A stretch of DNA of 64,000 nucleotides from Streptococcus mitis (GCF_023109105.1 NZ_JALDTZ010000001.1:244446-308445); one strand, 5' to 3'. Positions 1 through 12,319 are shown, counted from the stretch's first letter. Translations and numbers: made by a program. Notes: generated from the letters alone by a model not told the origin.

Positions 1-24
1 CCTCCTTTTCTATATTATTCGTAA
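1..24 (-). promoter_or_regulatory. combox (cin-box) promoter of a competence gene left of the window
   Basis: Read on the minus strand, TACGAATA (positions 23-16) matches the streptococcal combox recognised by the competence sigma factor ComX. A Shine-Dalgarno-like AAGGAGG follows at the window edge, so a start codon should lie just outside. In pneumococcus, as I recall, the late-competence gene coiA lies next to tehB, which fits. The motif is seen; the target gene is inferred. Confidence 0.75.
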
Positions 25-25
25 A

Positions 26-58
26 AAAGAAAAAAGATCAGGAAATTCCTAATCTTTA
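26..58 (-). terminator. Intrinsic terminator after tehB
   Basis: Minus-strand stem AAGAT.AGGAA / TTCCT.ATCTT with one internal mismatch, followed by a T-rich run (TTTTTTCTTTTTT). It lies just after the tehB stop and just before the combox, so it insulates the competence promoter from read-through. Confidence 0.7.
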
Positions 59-65
59 TTCATGT

Positions 66-926
66 TTATTTGATTTTTTTAGCTAACATGGTCGCAAAGC
101 GTAGTTGAATACGATTGCCATTCTCATCGCGACGGTGCAGATGGCCTGGATTTTCATTATACTTAAGCAATTCCCAGTCCTTGTAATAGTCAGCCAGTTC
201 CCCTTCTTTAAAGGTGAATGGGAAGTTCACTGAACAAGGATAATCCTCCGTATCCATGGCGCAGACGATAAGATTGTAGCCACCAACAGTGGTTTTCTCC
301 TGCATATTTTTGATAATTGCAGGAATGCGATCTGCTTGCAAAAACATCAAAACAACCGTCGAGACGATAAAATCATAGGCTTGCCCAATACTGGCTGAAT
401 TGATATCGTAAAGACCAACAGGCATGTCCAAATCTTCCTGCTCCACAATGCTTTGTAAGATTTCAAGAGATAATTCATTTTGATCCACGGCTGTCACTTC
501 AAAACCTTGCTGGGCTAGAAAGAGTGCATTACGCCCCTGACCACAGCCCAAATCCAAGGCTTTCCCGGGTTTTACTGTCTGCATAGCCTCTAGCACCTCT
601 GAATGAACAGGATTGGTATTGTATTTTTTAGGGAAATAATCCTCAGGTTTACAATAAAATTCCAAGTACCATTCTACATCGTCTGTTACAGCCTCCACTC
701 GGTGCCAAGCTTGTGGTTGCGCCATGGGATTGTCAGCTCCTGCTTCAAAGAGGTGTTCAGCTATAACCTCACCATCCTCTGTCAATTCAATAAACTTGAG
801 AGTTCCTTTTAAAACAGTAATCTTGCCCCAAGTACCCACCTTGGTATTGTGCTTTTGCTGAACTGCCTCTGGCATGGTCTCTTTAGACCACAAAGGCATG
901 CGTTTATAGGCAACTAGTTTTTCCAT
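66..926 (-). CDS. tehB: TehB-type SAM-dependent methyltransferase
   Basis: About 286 residues. The N-terminal ~95 residues form a cupin-like domain found in TehB/YeaR proteins. A class I methyltransferase domain follows, with SAM-binding motif I DLGCGQGRNALFL near residue 125 and the acidic motif II VTAVD. Family members confer tellurite resistance when overexpressed, probably by methylating chalcogen oxyanions; the natural substrate is unknown. I prefer the second ATG at 926: AGAGGA sits about 6 nt upstream of it, but almost touches the ATG at 932. The gene follows smpB closely and ends at its own terminator. Confidence 0.88.
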   Translation of the reverse strand: MEKLVAYKRMPLWSKETMPEAVQQKHNTKVGTWGKITVLKGTLKFIELTEDGEVIAEHLFEAGADNPMAQPQAWHRVEAVTDDVEWYLEFYCKPEDYFPKKYNTNPVHSEVLEAMQTVKPGKALDLGCGQGRNALFLAQQGFEVTAVDQNELSLEILQSIVEQEDLDMPVGLYDINSASIGQAYDFIVSTVVLMFLQADRIPAIIKNMQEKTTVGGYNLIVCAMDTEDYPCSVNFPFTFKEGELADYYKDWELLKYNENPGHLHRRDENGNRIQLRFATMLAKKIK

Positions 927-940
927 CTTCATTCCTCTTT

Positions 941-1408
941 TTATCGTTGGTTGACTGCTTTCATCACGCGCGCAATATCGCGATTCTGCTCACGTCGCTT
1001 GATAGACTCCCTTTTGTCATAGTCATGTTTCCCTTTGGCAAGTCCTAAAAGAAGCTTGGCATAGCCATCTTTGATATAGACTTTAAGGGGAACCAGGGTC
1101 ATTCCTGTTCCTTTAGTCTCTTGTTCCAACTTATGGATTTGTTTCTTATGGAGCAGGAGTTTGCGACGACGTTCTGGTTCTTGATTCCAGATATTGCCCT
1201 CTTCGTAAGGAGCGATATGAACATTGCTCAACCAAACCTCACCATTTTTCACTTGGGCAAAGCCGTCCTTGAGATTGATTCGAGCAGCTCGTACACTCTT
1301 GATTTCAGTTCCAGTCAGGACCATCCCTGCCTCTAGCGTATCTACGATTGTATAGTCGTGGCGCGCCTTTTTATTTTGTGCGACGACCTTTCCCTCGCCC
1401 TTTGCCAT
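941..1408 (-). CDS. smpB: SsrA-binding protein SmpB
   Basis: 155 residues, normal length. SmpB binds the tRNA-like part of tmRNA and brings it to stalled ribosomes for trans-translation. The sequence shows the OB-fold start ([17 protein letters not shown]), the conserved GTEIKS segment, [12 protein letters not shown], and the basic C-terminal tail that enters the mRNA channel. AAAGGAG lies upstream of the ATG. Its start overlaps the end of rnr by 38 nt, so the two are translationally close. RNase R degrades the tagged, non-stop messages, so the pairing makes functional sense. Confidence 0.97.
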   Translation of the reverse strand: MAKGEGKVVAQNKKARHDYTIVDTLEAGMVLTGTEIKSVRAARINLKDGFAQVKNGEVWLSNVHIAPYEEGNIWNQEPERRRKLLLHKKQIHKLEQETKGTGMTLVPLKVYIKDGYAKLLLGLAKGKHDYDKRESIKRREQNRDIARVMKAVNQR

Positions 1409-3725
1409 GCTTGGCTCCTTTCTTAGCTACTTCCTTATAAAAAGGTTTCTTTCCTTTTTTCTTCTTGTCTTTTTGTGAATGCTTGCGCTTATCATTTGAA
1501 CGTCCTGATTTTCTCTTGTCTTCCTTCTTATCTAGACGACGACTTGAACCACGCCCTCTGTCACTACGATTAGACTGTTTTAAGCCTTTTTCAATGACAT
1601 CAAACTCACTAGGGATATAAGAGAAGTCAATTTCACCCGTCATCTTGTCGGCTCTTTCAACTCGAATACGAATCTGTTGACCTACACGGAAGGTTGTTCC
1701 TGATTTCTCTCCACGAAGAGTCAAATCACGCTCATTGAAATGATAAAATTCAGGAAGATTTGTGATGTGAATCAAACCTTCAACCGTATTTGGCAATTCA
1801 ACAAAGAGACCGAACTTGACAATACTTGATACAACCGCATCATATTCTTCTCCCACGTATGCTTCCATGTATTCAGCCTTTTTCATTGCTTCGACTTCAC
1901 GTTCAGCCTCAATGGCACGACGTTCACGGTTGGAAGACTGGGTCGCAATCTCTGGAATTACTTGCTCAAAATGCTCTGCTATTGCCTTAGAACGGCCGTA
2001 GTCCCGAATCATACGGTGAACAAGAAGGTCTGGATAACGTCGAATCGGGCTAGTAAAGTGAGTATAGTAGTCAGCCGCTAGTCCATAGTGGCCGTGATTA
2101 TGCTCCGAATAGCGAGCCTGTTGCATGGAGCGAAGAAGCATCATGGACAATACATCCGCATAAGGTTCTCCCTCAACAGTACGCATGATGTCTTGGAGGG
2201 CCTCCTGGCTAATCTCACTTGCGGTCCCATAAATGCGCAAGCCAAAGCTCGAAGCATAGTCAATAAACTTCTGAACCTTTTCAGCCTTAGGTTCCTCATG
2301 AATACGATAGATAAAAGGTAGGTCCAGCTTGCTAAAATGTTCCGCAACTGTTTCATTGGCCATCAACATAAAGGACTCAATCATACGCTCCGCAACTCCA
2401 CGCTGACGAAGCACGATATCAACAGGCTTACCCTGTTTATCCACTAAAATCTTCGCTTCGTTGGTATCGAAATTGAGGGCTCCACGTTTCACACGCATGT
2501 TTTCTAGAGTCTCATGGAGCTTAGCCATGAGTTCGATACTTGGAACAATTTTCTGATATTCTTTTCTCTTTTCCTCGTCACCTGCTAAGATGTCATTGAC
2601 ATCGCTATAAGTCATACGGAAACTAGTCTTGATTACCGTTTGTGTGATGGTGTAGTTGACTACACGACCATGTTTATCAATCTCCATAATGGCAGACTGG
2701 GTCAGGCGGTCAACTTGAGGATTGAGAGAGCAGATGCCATTTGACAATCGTTCCGGAAGCATTGGGACCACACGATCTGTCACATAGACAGAAGTTGCGC
2801 GGTTAAGGGCTTCCTTATCAAGAGCAGACCCCTCAGTTACATAGTAAGAAACATCTGCTATATGAACTCCGAGTTCCAGATTGCTATTTTTCAATGCCTT
2901 GATATGCACCGCATCGTCCAAGTCCTTGGCGTCAGCACCGTCAATGGTAAAAGTAATCTCATCTCTCAGGTCCAGACGGCCTTCCATATCCTTTTGAGAT
3001 GGAATATCAGGCACACTTTCTGCTTCCTTAACAACAGCCTCTGGAAATTCTGAGACAATGTCCATAGACTCCAAAACCTCAAGAACATCAATTCCGACAT
3101 CCGTTGAGTGTCCCACCACATCGAGGACACTAGCGACAAAGAAATCATGTTTCTTGCTTGGGTATTTATCGATAAAGACCTTGAGAACTTCGGTTCCCTC
3201 TAGTTTAAGGGCTGGTTTCTTAACATAGATGGGTTGGTTGATTTTCTGATTTTTCGAACGGATGTAGCCAGCATACTTAGGCTTTTCCTGATCCAGAACG
3301 ATCTGACCGACAACATTTGTTAGGCTGTGCTCTAAGATATCAATAATTTTGGCTTCTGCTGCTGTTCCTTTATTACGGTCAGCCACTTTCTTGATGACGA
3401 CCTCAACGGTATCGCCATCAATAGCGTAGTTAACATCGTTTTTTCCTACAAAAAGGTCGTCCTCCTCGCCTTCAAGACTGACAAAGCCAAAGCCATTTTT
3501 ATGGGCATGAAAAATCCCCTTGAGAGTAATCTCATGTTTTTTCTTGGCTTCCAAGGTCAGACTTCCATCTTCTTCAAAGCGAATCTGGTGCTTTCTTTCC
3601 ATTAGGGACAAGGTTTTAATCAACTCACGAAAATCCTTGGAACCGTCTTTTCCCAAAGCCTGAGCCAAGTCATTGACAGTCACCTTTCCCTTGTCTTGTA
3701 AATATTCTTTTATTCTATCTTTCAT
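1371..3725 (-). CDS. rnr: Ribonuclease R
   Basis: 784 residues. This 3'-5' hydrolytic exoribonuclease can degrade structured RNA. Domains in order: an N-terminal winged-helix segment, two cold-shock domains (about 70-220, with [13 protein letters not shown]), an RNB catalytic domain with the metal-binding series [10 protein letters not shown] near 265, an S1 domain near 630 ([21 protein letters not shown]), and a very basic Lys/Arg/Gly tail typical of streptococcal RNase R. smpB begins inside the end of the gene. The ribosome-binding site is weak (AGAAAG). Confidence 0.97.
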   Translation of the reverse strand: MKDRIKEYLQDKGKVTVNDLAQALGKDGSKDFRELIKTLSLMERKHQIRFEEDGSLTLEAKKKHEITLKGIFHAHKNGFGFVSLEGEEDDLFVGKNDVNYAIDGDTVEVVIKKVADRNKGTAAEAKIIDILEHSLTNVVGQIVLDQEKPKYAGYIRSKNQKINQPIYVKKPALKLEGTEVLKVFIDKYPSKKHDFFVASVLDVVGHSTDVGIDVLEVLESMDIVSEFPEAVVKEAESVPDIPSQKDMEGRLDLRDEITFTIDGADAKDLDDAVHIKALKNSNLELGVHIADVSYYVTEGSALDKEALNRATSVYVTDRVVPMLPERLSNGICSLNPQVDRLTQSAIMEIDKHGRVVNYTITQTVIKTSFRMTYSDVNDILAGDEEKRKEYQKIVPSIELMAKLHETLENMRVKRGALNFDTNEAKILVDKQGKPVDIVLRQRGVAERMIESFMLMANETVAEHFSKLDLPFIYRIHEEPKAEKVQKFIDYASSFGLRIYGTASEISQEALQDIMRTVEGEPYADVLSMMLLRSMQQARYSEHNHGHYGLAADYYTHFTSPIRRYPDLLVHRMIRDYGRSKAIAEHFEQVIPEIATQSSNRERRAIEAEREVEAMKKAEYMEAYVGEEYDAVVSSIVKFGLFVELPNTVEGLIHITNLPEFYHFNERDLTLRGEKSGTTFRVGQQIRIRVERADKMTGEIDFSYIPSEFDVIEKGLKQSNRSDRGRGSSRRLDKKEDKRKSGRSNDKRKHSQKDKKKKGKKPFYKEVAKKGAKHGKGRGKGRRTK

Positions 3726-3825
3726 ATTTTCTTTCTAGATTTTTTATTTTCTTTTACTGTAAAACCTTCTCAAATATCTTTTAAAAATAAAAAGAGGCAA
3801 AGACCTAGTCCTGCCCATTATTTTC

Positions 3826-4059
3826 TTATCTACTTGATAATACCGTCAATGCTAAGGCAATGGCTAGCCAGAAAAAGACTAAAATCCCTGTCAAACGCTG
3901 CATTACAGCTTCAAAACCGCGTGCTTTACTGCGTTCAAACAAATCACCTGAGCTGGCATCAAATACATTGCTGGATTGGTTTTTGGTTGGTTGCATGAAA
4001 ATCGCAATCACAATCACAACAGATAATACTAATAAAATGGTTAATAATAGGTTATACAT
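3826..4059 (-). CDS. secG: SecG subunit of the SecYEG translocon
   Basis: 77 residues with two hydrophobic segments (about 3-22 and 55-75) joined by a polar loop containing FERSKARGFEAVMQRLT, the classic SecG pattern. SecG helps SecA-driven preprotein export. AAGGAG precedes the ATG at good spacing. It is downstream of pmrA and rpmG on the same strand, about 40 nt after rpmG, and probably shares their message. Confidence 0.93.
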   Translation of the reverse strand: MYNLLLTILLVLSVVIVIAIFMQPTKNQSSNVFDASSGDLFERSKARGFEAVMQRLTGILVFFWLAIALALTVLSSR

Positions 4060-4098
4060 ATCAAACTCCTTAAAATCCCTATTATTTTACCATAAAAT

Positions 4099-4248
4099 CT
4101 ACTTAGATTCAAGATGTAGGGTTACTTTTCTTTCCTTGGGACAATACTTTAAAACCTCAATCTTGTCTGGATGGGTTTTTGAGTTTTTACTGGTTAGGTA
4201 ATTGATACTGCCACAAGAGGAGCATTTGAGATTAATTTTTACTCGCAC
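4099..4248 (-). CDS. rpmG: 50S ribosomal protein L33 (GTG start)
   Basis: 49 residues starting [14 protein letters not shown] and ending TLHLESK. The start is GTG, preceded by AAAGGAAA, and shares one base with the TAG stop of pmrA (TAGTG), which suggests translational coupling. It has the first L33 CxxC pair (CSSC), but the second pair is reduced to one Cys (KYCPKERK), so the zinc ribbon is probably degenerate. Streptococci often carry several L33 paralogues. It lies between pmrA and secG. Confidence 0.9.
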
Positions 4249-5447
4249 TAGATTTCCTTTACTTTTAATAATGTTCGAAATTGAAGAAGGTTAAAGAGAC
4301 AACTAAAGGCAACACAAAGGCTTGTCGCATAAAATACTGCATGGTAGCCAAATTGACCTGCTACTGCAGAACCTGCCATGGGACCAACGACGCCTCCCAG
4401 ATAAAAGAATACCTGATTGAAGGCAAAGACCCTCGAAATGCCGGCTTTGGGAGTCATTTTGCTGAGTAGGGCATTAACCCCGGGAATCAAGGCACCGGTT
4501 CCCAGTCCAAAGAGGAAACGATAAAGTCCTAGTTGAAGGGGGCTAGAGGCATTGGCACAGAGGAGATAGATGATGACTGAATAAAACTGGGCGACAACCA
4601 AGAGGCGATGGTTGCCCACCTTGTCACCTAGCTTTCCCATAACTCCTGCACTCATCATACTGGAAAAGCCCATACTGGACACAATCAAACCAGAGACAAA
4701 AAGAAGATTCTCTGTCTGGCCTAAGTCGCGTACATAAAGAGCTAAGATAGGGCCGATTGATTGGGCTGAAAATTGGATGACAAAACTGGTCAGAAAGAGG
4801 TTGACCAAGAGATAGGGATATTTAACTGATGTAAATAATTCCTTTGTTGGGATGGCCTTTTCCTTGGCTACTGGTTGAAAATCTTCCTTGATAAAGCAAA
4901 TAGTTAAAACAGCAGCTAAGAATAGAAAACTACCAACTAGTAAGAAAACAGTACGAATGCCAAATAATTCTGCAATAAATCCCCCGATAAAGGGACCAGT
5001 TAGAGTACCTGCAACTACGCCTGTAGACAAAGTACCTAAGGCAGTTCCTGATTTCTCCTTTGGAACCTGACTGGCTATCAAGGCCGTTGCATTGGGAACA
5101 AAACCCGCAAATACACCATTCAGTAAACGAAGAAAGATTAACCAATAGATATTTGGCACAAAGGCCAAGCCTCCCATAGTAATGGTCATGGCCATCCCAG
5201 CCCGAATCATCATGGGTTTTCGACCGTATTTGTCAGCAAGGATGCCCCAGATAGGAGAGAAAAGTGCCGCAGAAATGGCAGAGACAGAAATAGCTAAACC
5301 TGCATAAAAAGCAGCTTGATCACTCCCTACACCCAGATTTTCCACAAAAATAGGCATAAAAGGCACAACCAAGGAAATACTGGCTCCTGTCAGAAAATTA
5401 CCAAACCAAGCAATGCGCAGATTATCTTTCCAGTTAATCTCTGTCAT
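4248..5447 (-). CDS. pmrA: MFS multidrug efflux transporter PmrA
   Basis: 399 residues with about 12 membrane helices. It carries the MFS loop 2-3 motif [11 protein letters not shown] near residue 75 and the drug:H+ antiporter motif C region [11 protein letters not shown] in helix 5. It closely resembles pneumococcal PmrA, which exports fluoroquinolones and dyes. The start is at MTEINWKDN rather than six codons upstream, giving the length I recall for PmrA. The gene overlaps coaE by 14 nt upstream and rpmG by one base downstream. Confidence 0.9.
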
Positions 5448-6039
5448 CTTGCTTACCTCCGTCAAGTAGAGAAAGCACTTGAGTTAGAAGCTTGTCCTGA
5501 TTTCCATTGTTGTCTAGAACATAACTAGCCAATTTTTTCTTTTCTTCTAAGGGCCACTGAGAGGCCAGACGAGATTCGGCTCCATCCTTGGATAGCTGAT
5601 CCCTTTTCATTAAGCGTTCTACTTGGATATCTCGATCCACATAGACCAACCAGATCTCATCAAACCAAGAGATATAGTCCTGCTCAAAAAGTAGAGGAAT
5701 ATCCATGAAAAATAGGCCCTCAGTCTGAGATAACTTATCTCTCAAAGTAGCCAGTTCCTCACGGATAATCTCCCCTTGGATTTGCTTCGACCATTCTTGC
5801 TCTTCAAGATTTGAAAAGATGAGACTAGCTAGGAGAGGGCGATTGAGTTCTCCATTTTCAAGGATGATTTCTTGCCCAAAGTGCTGGACTAGAGCCTGGA
5901 ACAGACGACCAGCAGGTTTTTGTAGTTGGTGGACGACTGCGTCGGCATCCACTACTTGAAAGCCTTGCTTTCTTAGAAAATTTGTCACGGTTGACTTACC
6001 AGAGGCAATTCCCCCAGTGATTCCGATGATTTTTCCCAT
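5434..6039 (-). CDS. coaE: Dephospho-CoA kinase
   Basis: 201 residues. CoaE performs the last step of coenzyme A synthesis, phosphorylating the ribose 3'-OH of dephospho-CoA. The P-loop GGIASGKST is near residue 8, followed by DADAVVH, DIPLLFE and the lid segment. The start [10 protein letters not shown] overlaps the mutM stop by one base (TGATG), which indicates coupling. Nine upstream codons remain open but lie within mutM. Confidence 0.96.
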   Translation of the reverse strand: MGKIIGITGGIASGKSTVTNFLRKQGFQVVDADAVVHQLQKPAGRLFQALVQHFGQEIILENGELNRPLLASLIFSNLEEQEWSKQIQGEIIREELATLRDKLSQTEGLFFMDIPLLFEQDYISWFDEIWLVYVDRDIQVERLMKRDQLSKDGAESRLASQWPLEEKKKLASYVLDNNGNQDKLLTQVLSLLDGGKQDDRD

Positions 6040-6863
6040 CAGCCCCTCCTTTGGCACTGAGGACAAAAGTGAGTTCCACGTCCGCCTAGTTGGATTTTTT
6101 CAATCACAGTGCCACAACGCGAACAAGCTTGACCTGCCTTGTCATAAACTTGATGAAAGTCCTGCATGGTTCCATCTTCCCCAAAGGCATTGGTATAAGT
6201 CCGAATGGTTGAGCCACCTTTTTCAACAGCCTGACCCAAAACAGCAATAGTCTGGTCATGAATGGCAGTCGCTTCTTCTGTTGTCAAAGTCTGTGAAGGT
6301 CTAGCCGGATGAACCTGAGCTCGCCAGAGAACCTCATCCACATAGATATTGCCAAGTCCAGCTACCAATGTCTGGTCGAGAAGATGCGTTTTGATAGGTT
6401 TCTTAGATTTCTTCAAGGAATCTATAAAAATTTCTAAGTCAAAGTCCTGTTCTTTAGGTTCTGGACCCAACTTTTTAGATAGAAAGTAAGCTTCTAAAAG
6501 TTCAGGAGCAAGCAACTCCATAGTTCCAAACTTTCGGACATCCTCATAAACAAGCGTTCCTCCATCCTCAAACTGGAAAAAAACATGGGCATGCTTGCGT
6601 TCAGGAACCTGGTTCGGATAGTAAAAATACTTTCCCTCCATCCGCAAATGAGAAATCAAGACCTTGTCTGTCAGGTAGAAAAGTAAATATTTACCACGAC
6701 GTCCCATTGACTCAACAATCTGACCAGGCACTTCCTTTTGAAACTCGTCCAAGTTCGTTTTAATCATCTTGGGATAACGAATTTCTATACTCGAAATCTT
6801 CTTACCCAGAATCAATTTTTCTAAGCCACGACGAACCGTTTCAACCTCAGGTAATTCAGGCAT
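6039..6863 (-). CDS. mutM: Formamidopyrimidine-DNA glycosylase (Fpg)
   Basis: 274 residues. This bifunctional glycosylase/AP lyase removes 8-oxoguanine and ring-opened purines. The mature N-terminus [14 protein letters not shown] carries the catalytic Pro and Glu; the H2TH region contains [15 protein letters not shown], and a C-terminal zinc finger has CSRC...CPQC. The start at MPELPEV is fixed by the requirement for an N-terminal proline; 14 upstream open codons are not used. Operon order is era, mutM, coaE. Confidence 0.97.
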   Translation of the reverse strand: MPELPEVETVRRGLEKLILGKKISSIEIRYPKMIKTNLDEFQKEVPGQIVESMGRRGKYLLFYLTDKVLISHLRMEGKYFYYPNQVPERKHAHVFFQFEDGGTLVYEDVRKFGTMELLAPELLEAYFLSKKLGPEPKEQDFDLEIFIDSLKKSKKPIKTHLLDQTLVAGLGNIYVDEVLWRAQVHPARPSQTLTTEEATAIHDQTIAVLGQAVEKGGSTIRTYTNAFGEDGTMQDFHQVYDKAGQACSRCGTVIEKIQLGGRGTHFCPQCQRRG

Positions 6864-6911
6864 AGCTCCTCTCTCTCCAAAAACAAGAAGCAGGCTACTG
6901 CCCACCTCTTC

Positions 6912-7811
6912 TTAGTATTCTTTTTCGTTATAGCCAAAGTCAGCCAAGTCTAGCTTTTTATCTCGCCAGTTTTTCTTAACCTTGACCCAAGTTTCTAGAA
7001 AGACCTTGTCCCCTAGCATGAGCTCGATATCACGACGGGCCATGGTCCCAATTTTCTTGAGCATGGCGCCACCTTTACCGATGACAATCCCTTTCTGACT
7101 ATCGCGCTCGACCATGATAGTTGCTCGAATATGAACTTTATCAGTTTCCTCATCTCGCTTCATCGAATCTACCACTACTGCAACTGAGTGAGGGATCTCT
7201 TCACGAGTTAGGTGCAATACTTTCTCACGAATCATTTCGGATACCAAGAATCGCTCTGGGTGGTCTGTGATTTGATCTGATGGGAAATACTGGAAACCTT
7301 CCTCAAGGTTTTCACTGAGAATATCGACTAAACGAGAGACATTATTCCCCTGAAGGGCTGAGATGGGTACAATCTCCTTAAAGTCCATTTGATTACGAAA
7401 ATCATCAATCTGAGATAAAAGTTGGTCCGGGTGAACCTTATCGATCTTATTCACCACCAGAATCACAGGGACCTTGGCCGCCTTGAGACGCTCAATAATC
7501 ATGTCATCTCCCTTACCACGCGCTTCATCAGCAGGCACCATGAAGAGTACAGTATCCACTTCACGAAGGGTGCTGTAGGCAGACTCAACCATGAAATCTC
7601 CAAGAGCTGTCTTAGGCTTGTGAATCCCTGGAGTGTCGATAAAGACAATCTGCTCCTTATCGGTTGTATAAATTCCCATGATTTTATTGCGCGTTGTCTG
7701 CGCCTTATCACTCATAATGGCAATCTTTTGCCCCATAACGTGATTCAAAAAGGTTGACTTCCCAACATTGGGACGTCCTAAAATGGCTACAAAGCCTGAT
7801 TTAAATGTCAT
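6912..7811 (-). CDS. era: GTPase Era
   Basis: 299 residues. Era is an essential GTPase that binds the 3' end of 16S rRNA and matures the 30S subunit. G1 GRPNVGKS, G2 around TTRNKI, G3 DTPGIHK and G4 NKID are all visible. The C-terminal KH domain carries [11 protein letters not shown]. It sits downstream of ybeY and dgkA in the usual Firmicute order, which links 16S rRNA maturation genes. Confidence 0.97.
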   Translation of the reverse strand: MTFKSGFVAILGRPNVGKSTFLNHVMGQKIAIMSDKAQTTRNKIMGIYTTDKEQIVFIDTPGIHKPKTALGDFMVESAYSTLREVDTVLFMVPADEARGKGDDMIIERLKAAKVPVILVVNKIDKVHPDQLLSQIDDFRNQMDFKEIVPISALQGNNVSRLVDILSENLEEGFQYFPSDQITDHPERFLVSEMIREKVLHLTREEIPHSVAVVVDSMKRDEETDKVHIRATIMVERDSQKGIVIGKGGAMLKKIGTMARRDIELMLGDKVFLETWVKVKKNWRDKKLDLADFGYNEKEY

Positions 7812-7828
7812 AATTTCCTCTTATCTTT

Positions 7829-8224
7829 TTAAAATATTAGATCCCAGATTCGTGGGAGAAAAATCAATGCGCCTGTTAAGGCTGCGAAAAGAGAGGCCAC
7901 TAGTACCGCGCCAGCTGCCATATCCTTGGCATTTTTAGCCAGCATGGAAAAGTGATAGTGACTGGCCAAATCCACCACATTTTCGATAGCAGAGTTAATA
8001 ATTTCAAAGGCTACTACCAAGAAAATGCTTAATAGGAGAAAGAGCCATTCGATTCGTGACACCTGAAAAACAAAACCTGCAAGGATGACTACTAGAGCCG
8101 TCACTGCATGTTTTCGCATATTGCGTTCTTCTTTAATAGCAGTAAAAATCCCTGTGAAGGCAAATTCTAAACTGGATATCAGGTCACGATTTTTCCATTT
8201 TCTTTTATTGTCTTGTGAGTCCAT
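7829..8224 (-). CDS. dgkA: Diacylglycerol/undecaprenol kinase family protein
   Basis: 131 residues, a small integral membrane kinase with three hydrophobic segments. It has an N-terminal cytoplasmic helix ([19 protein letters not shown]) and the family signature [14 protein letters not shown]. Gram-positive members mainly phosphorylate undecaprenol, feeding the cell-wall lipid carrier pool. Its start overlaps the end of ybeY by 20 nt. Residues fit undecaprenol kinase; the substrate is inferred from relatives. Confidence 0.92.
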   Translation of the reverse strand: MDSQDNKRKWKNRDLISSLEFAFTGIFTAIKEERNMRKHAVTALVVILAGFVFQVSRIEWLFLLLSIFLVVAFEIINSAIENVVDLASHYHFSMLAKNAKDMAAGAVLVASLFAALTGALIFLPRIWDLIF

Positions 8225-8702
8225 AGGCTGTCAAAATTTCTTCTTGTAAACCGAACATCTCCGCTTCTTCTTCCGGAGTGTAGTGATCATAGCCGTTGAT
8301 ATGTAAAAAGCCGTGTACTGCCAAGAAGCCCATCTCACGCTCAAAGCTGTGACCGTATTCCTCAGCCTGCTCATGAGCCTTATCGATAGAGATGAAAAGT
8401 TCCCCAATATAGGCATCAAACTCAGACATCATCTCTGCCAATTCAGGATTTTCAAGTAAATCCTCTTCGTCAAAGGCAATTTCCAATTCTGGTTTATACT
8501 CAAGGCTGATGACATCTGTCGGACGGTCTGTGTCACGGTACTCCAGATTGAGTTCATGACTACGCTCATTGGTCACAAAGGTAACTGCCATCTCCTTGTC
8601 TTCTTTTCCCAATTTTTGGGCTGCAAATTCCAAAATTTCTTGGGTTTGTTGCAACATTTCTTTTGAAACTTGACCAGTTTCATCTACCATTTCAATATAC
8701 AT
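8205..8702 (-). CDS. ybeY: Endoribonuclease YbeY
   Basis: 165 residues. YbeY is a zinc-dependent RNase needed for 16S rRNA 3' end maturation and ribosome quality control. The zinc site [11 protein letters not shown] (HxxxHxxGxDH) is near residue 132, and [12 protein letters not shown] near 55. It is the first gene of ybeY-dgkA-era-mutM-coaE-pmrA-rpmG-secG, with its own extended -10 promoter. The long run of overlaps or short gaps suggests one long transcript. Confidence 0.96.
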   Translation of the reverse strand: MYIEMVDETGQVSKEMLQQTQEILEFAAQKLGKEDKEMAVTFVTNERSHELNLEYRDTDRPTDVISLEYKPELEIAFDEEDLLENPELAEMMSEFDAYIGELFISIDKAHEQAEEYGHSFEREMGFLAVHGFLHINGYDHYTPEEEAEMFGLQEEILTAYGLTRQ

Positions 8703-8731
8703 GTGCTTCTCGTTTCTCTTTACTTGGCTTT

Positions 8732-8776
8732 ATTATACCACATTTCCATGATTTTATTCTACCTTTTTGATATAAT
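8732..8776. promoter_or_regulatory. Back-to-back extended -10 promoters of ybeY and pavA/rqcH
   Basis: Minus strand: TGGTATAAT with -10 at 8737-8732, for ybeY. Plus strand: TGATATAAT with -10 at 8771-8776, for pavA/rqcH. Both have the TGn extension and poor -35 boxes. The two -10 boxes are only 33 bp apart, so polymerases may compete. Confidence 0.75.
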
Positions 8777-8806
8777 ACTATGGAATACAATCACAAGGAG
8801 AGAACT

Positions 8807-10462
8807 ATGTCATTTGACGGATTTTTTTTACACCACATGGTTGAGGAATTACGAAGAGAGTTAGTGAACGGTCGCATCCAGAAAATCAATCAACCTTTTG
8901 AACAAGAGTTGGTCTTGCAAATCCGTAGCAATCGCCAAAGCCATCGCCTGCTCCTTTCTGCCCATCCAGTTTTTGGACGCATTCAGCTGACCCAAACGAC
9001 TTTTGAAAATCCAGCCCAACCCTCTACCTTTATTATGGTTTTGAGAAAGTATTTACAGGGTGCCCTGATTGAGTCGATTGAGCAAGTGGAAAATGACCGT
9101 ATTGTGGAAATCACCGTTTCCAATAAAAACGAGATTGGAGACCATATTCAGGCTACCTTGATTATCGAAATCATGGGTAAACACAGCAATATTCTACTAG
9201 TCGATAAAAGTAGCCATAAAATCCTCGAAGTCATTAAACACGTCGGTTTTTCACAAAATAGTTACCGCACCTTGCTTCCTGGATCGACCTACATCGCTCC
9301 ACCAAGTACGGAATCTCTCAATCCTTTTACTATCAAGGATGAAAAACTCTTTGAAATCCTACAAACACAAGAAACCACAGCTAAAAACCTTCAAAACCTT
9401 TTTCAAGGTCTGGGACGTGATACGGCAAATGAATTGGAAAACATTCTGGTTAGTGATAAACTATCCACTTTCCGTACCTTTTTCAATCAAGAAACCAATC
9501 CTTGCTTGACTGAGACTTCCTTCAGTCCAGTTCCTTTTGCAAATCAAGTGGGAGAGCCATTTGCCAGTCTTTCTGATTTGTTGGACACCTACTATAATGA
9601 TAAGGCTGAACGTGACCGCGTCAAACAGCAAGCCAGTGAACTCATTCGCCGTGTTGAAAATGAACTTCAGAAAAACCGACATAAGCTGAAAAAACAAGAA
9701 AAAGAGTTACTAGCGACAGACAATGCTGAAGAATTTCGCCAAAAAGGAGAATTGCTGACAACCTTCCTCCATCAAGTGCCTAACGACCAAGACCAGGTTA
9801 TCCTAGACAACTACTACACCAACCAACCTATCACCATTGCGCTTGATAAGGCCTTGACTCCCAACCAGAATGCCCAACGCTATTTTAAACGTTATCAGAA
9901 ACTAAAAGAAGCTGTCAAATACTTGACTGATCTGATTGAAGAAACCAAGGCAACCATTCTCTATCTGGAAAGTGTGGAGACCGTCCTAAACCAAGCTGGA
10001 CTAGAAGAAATCGCTGAAATCCGTGAAGAATTGATCCAAACAGGTTTTATCCGCAGAAGACAGCGAGAAAAAATCCAGAAACGTAAAAAACCAGAACAGT
10101 ATCTAGCTAGTGATGGCAAAACCATCATCTATGTCGGACGCAATAACCTGCAAAATGAAGAACTAACCTTTAAAATGGCTCGCAAGGAAGAACTTTGGTT
10201 CCATGCCAAGGACATTCCTGGAAGCCATGTTGTCATCTCAGGCAATCTTGACCCATCTGATGAAGTCAAGACAGACGCAGCAGAGTTGGCCGCCTACTTC
10301 TCTCAAGGTCGCCTGTCAAATCTGGTTCAAGTGGATATGATTGAGGTCAAAAAACTCAACAAACCAACTGGTGGAAAACCAGGATTTGTCACCTATACAG
10401 GACAAAAGACCCTCCGTGTCACACCAGACCCAGAAAAAATCGCATCCATGAAAAAATCCTGA
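8807..10462 (+). CDS. pavA: RqcH/NEMF family ribosome quality-control protein (PavA, fibronectin-binding)
   Basis: 551 residues, matching the length I recall for pneumococcal PavA. An N-terminal NFACT-N domain (MSFDGFFLHHMVEELRREL), a central coiled coil (about 265-320 and 360-450), and a C-terminal NFACT-R domain with ARKEELWFHAKDIPGSHVV. RqcH binds split 50S-peptidyl-tRNA and drives C-terminal alanine tailing. PavA was first described as a fibronectin-binding virulence factor with no signal peptide, and none is seen here. The start MSFDGFF follows AAGGAGAGA; nine upstream codons are not used. Confidence 0.93.
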   Translation: MSFDGFFLHHMVEELRRELVNGRIQKINQPFEQELVLQIRSNRQSHRLLLSAHPVFGRIQLTQTTFENPAQPSTFIMVLRKYLQGALIESIEQVENDRIVEITVSNKNEIGDHIQATLIIEIMGKHSNILLVDKSSHKILEVIKHVGFSQNSYRTLLPGSTYIAPPSTESLNPFTIKDEKLFEILQTQETTAKNLQNLFQGLGRDTANELENILVSDKLSTFRTFFNQETNPCLTETSFSPVPFANQVGEPFASLSDLLDTYYNDKAERDRVKQQASELIRRVENELQKNRHKLKKQEKELLATDNAEEFRQKGELLTTFLHQVPNDQDQVILDNYYTNQPITIALDKALTPNQNAQRYFKRYQKLKEAVKYLTDLIEETKATILYLESVETVLNQAGLEEIAEIREELIQTGFIRRRQREKIQKRKKPEQYLASDGKTIIYVGRNNLQNEELTFKMARKEELWFHAKDIPGSHVVISGNLDPSDEVKTDAAELAAYFSQGRLSNLVQVDMIEVKKLNKPTGGKPGFVTYTGQKTLRVTPDPEKIASMKKS

Positions 10463-10485
10463 TTTTACTTGAAATCAGGATTTTT
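10452..10485 (+). terminator. Terminator overlapping the pavA stop codon
   Basis: Near-perfect stem AAAAATCCTGATTT / AAATCAGGATTTTT with a short loop. The TGA stop lies in the 5' arm. The stem is symmetrical and could also work on the other strand. Confidence 0.85.
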
Positions 10486-10536
10486 AACATACTTCCTTAA
10501 CAATCTGAAAACAATCAAGAACAGATTGATTACAGT

Positions 10537-12286
<1,750 letters not shown>

Positions 12287-12319
12287 GACTTTTCCTCCTT
12301 AAATTTTAAGGGGACCAGA

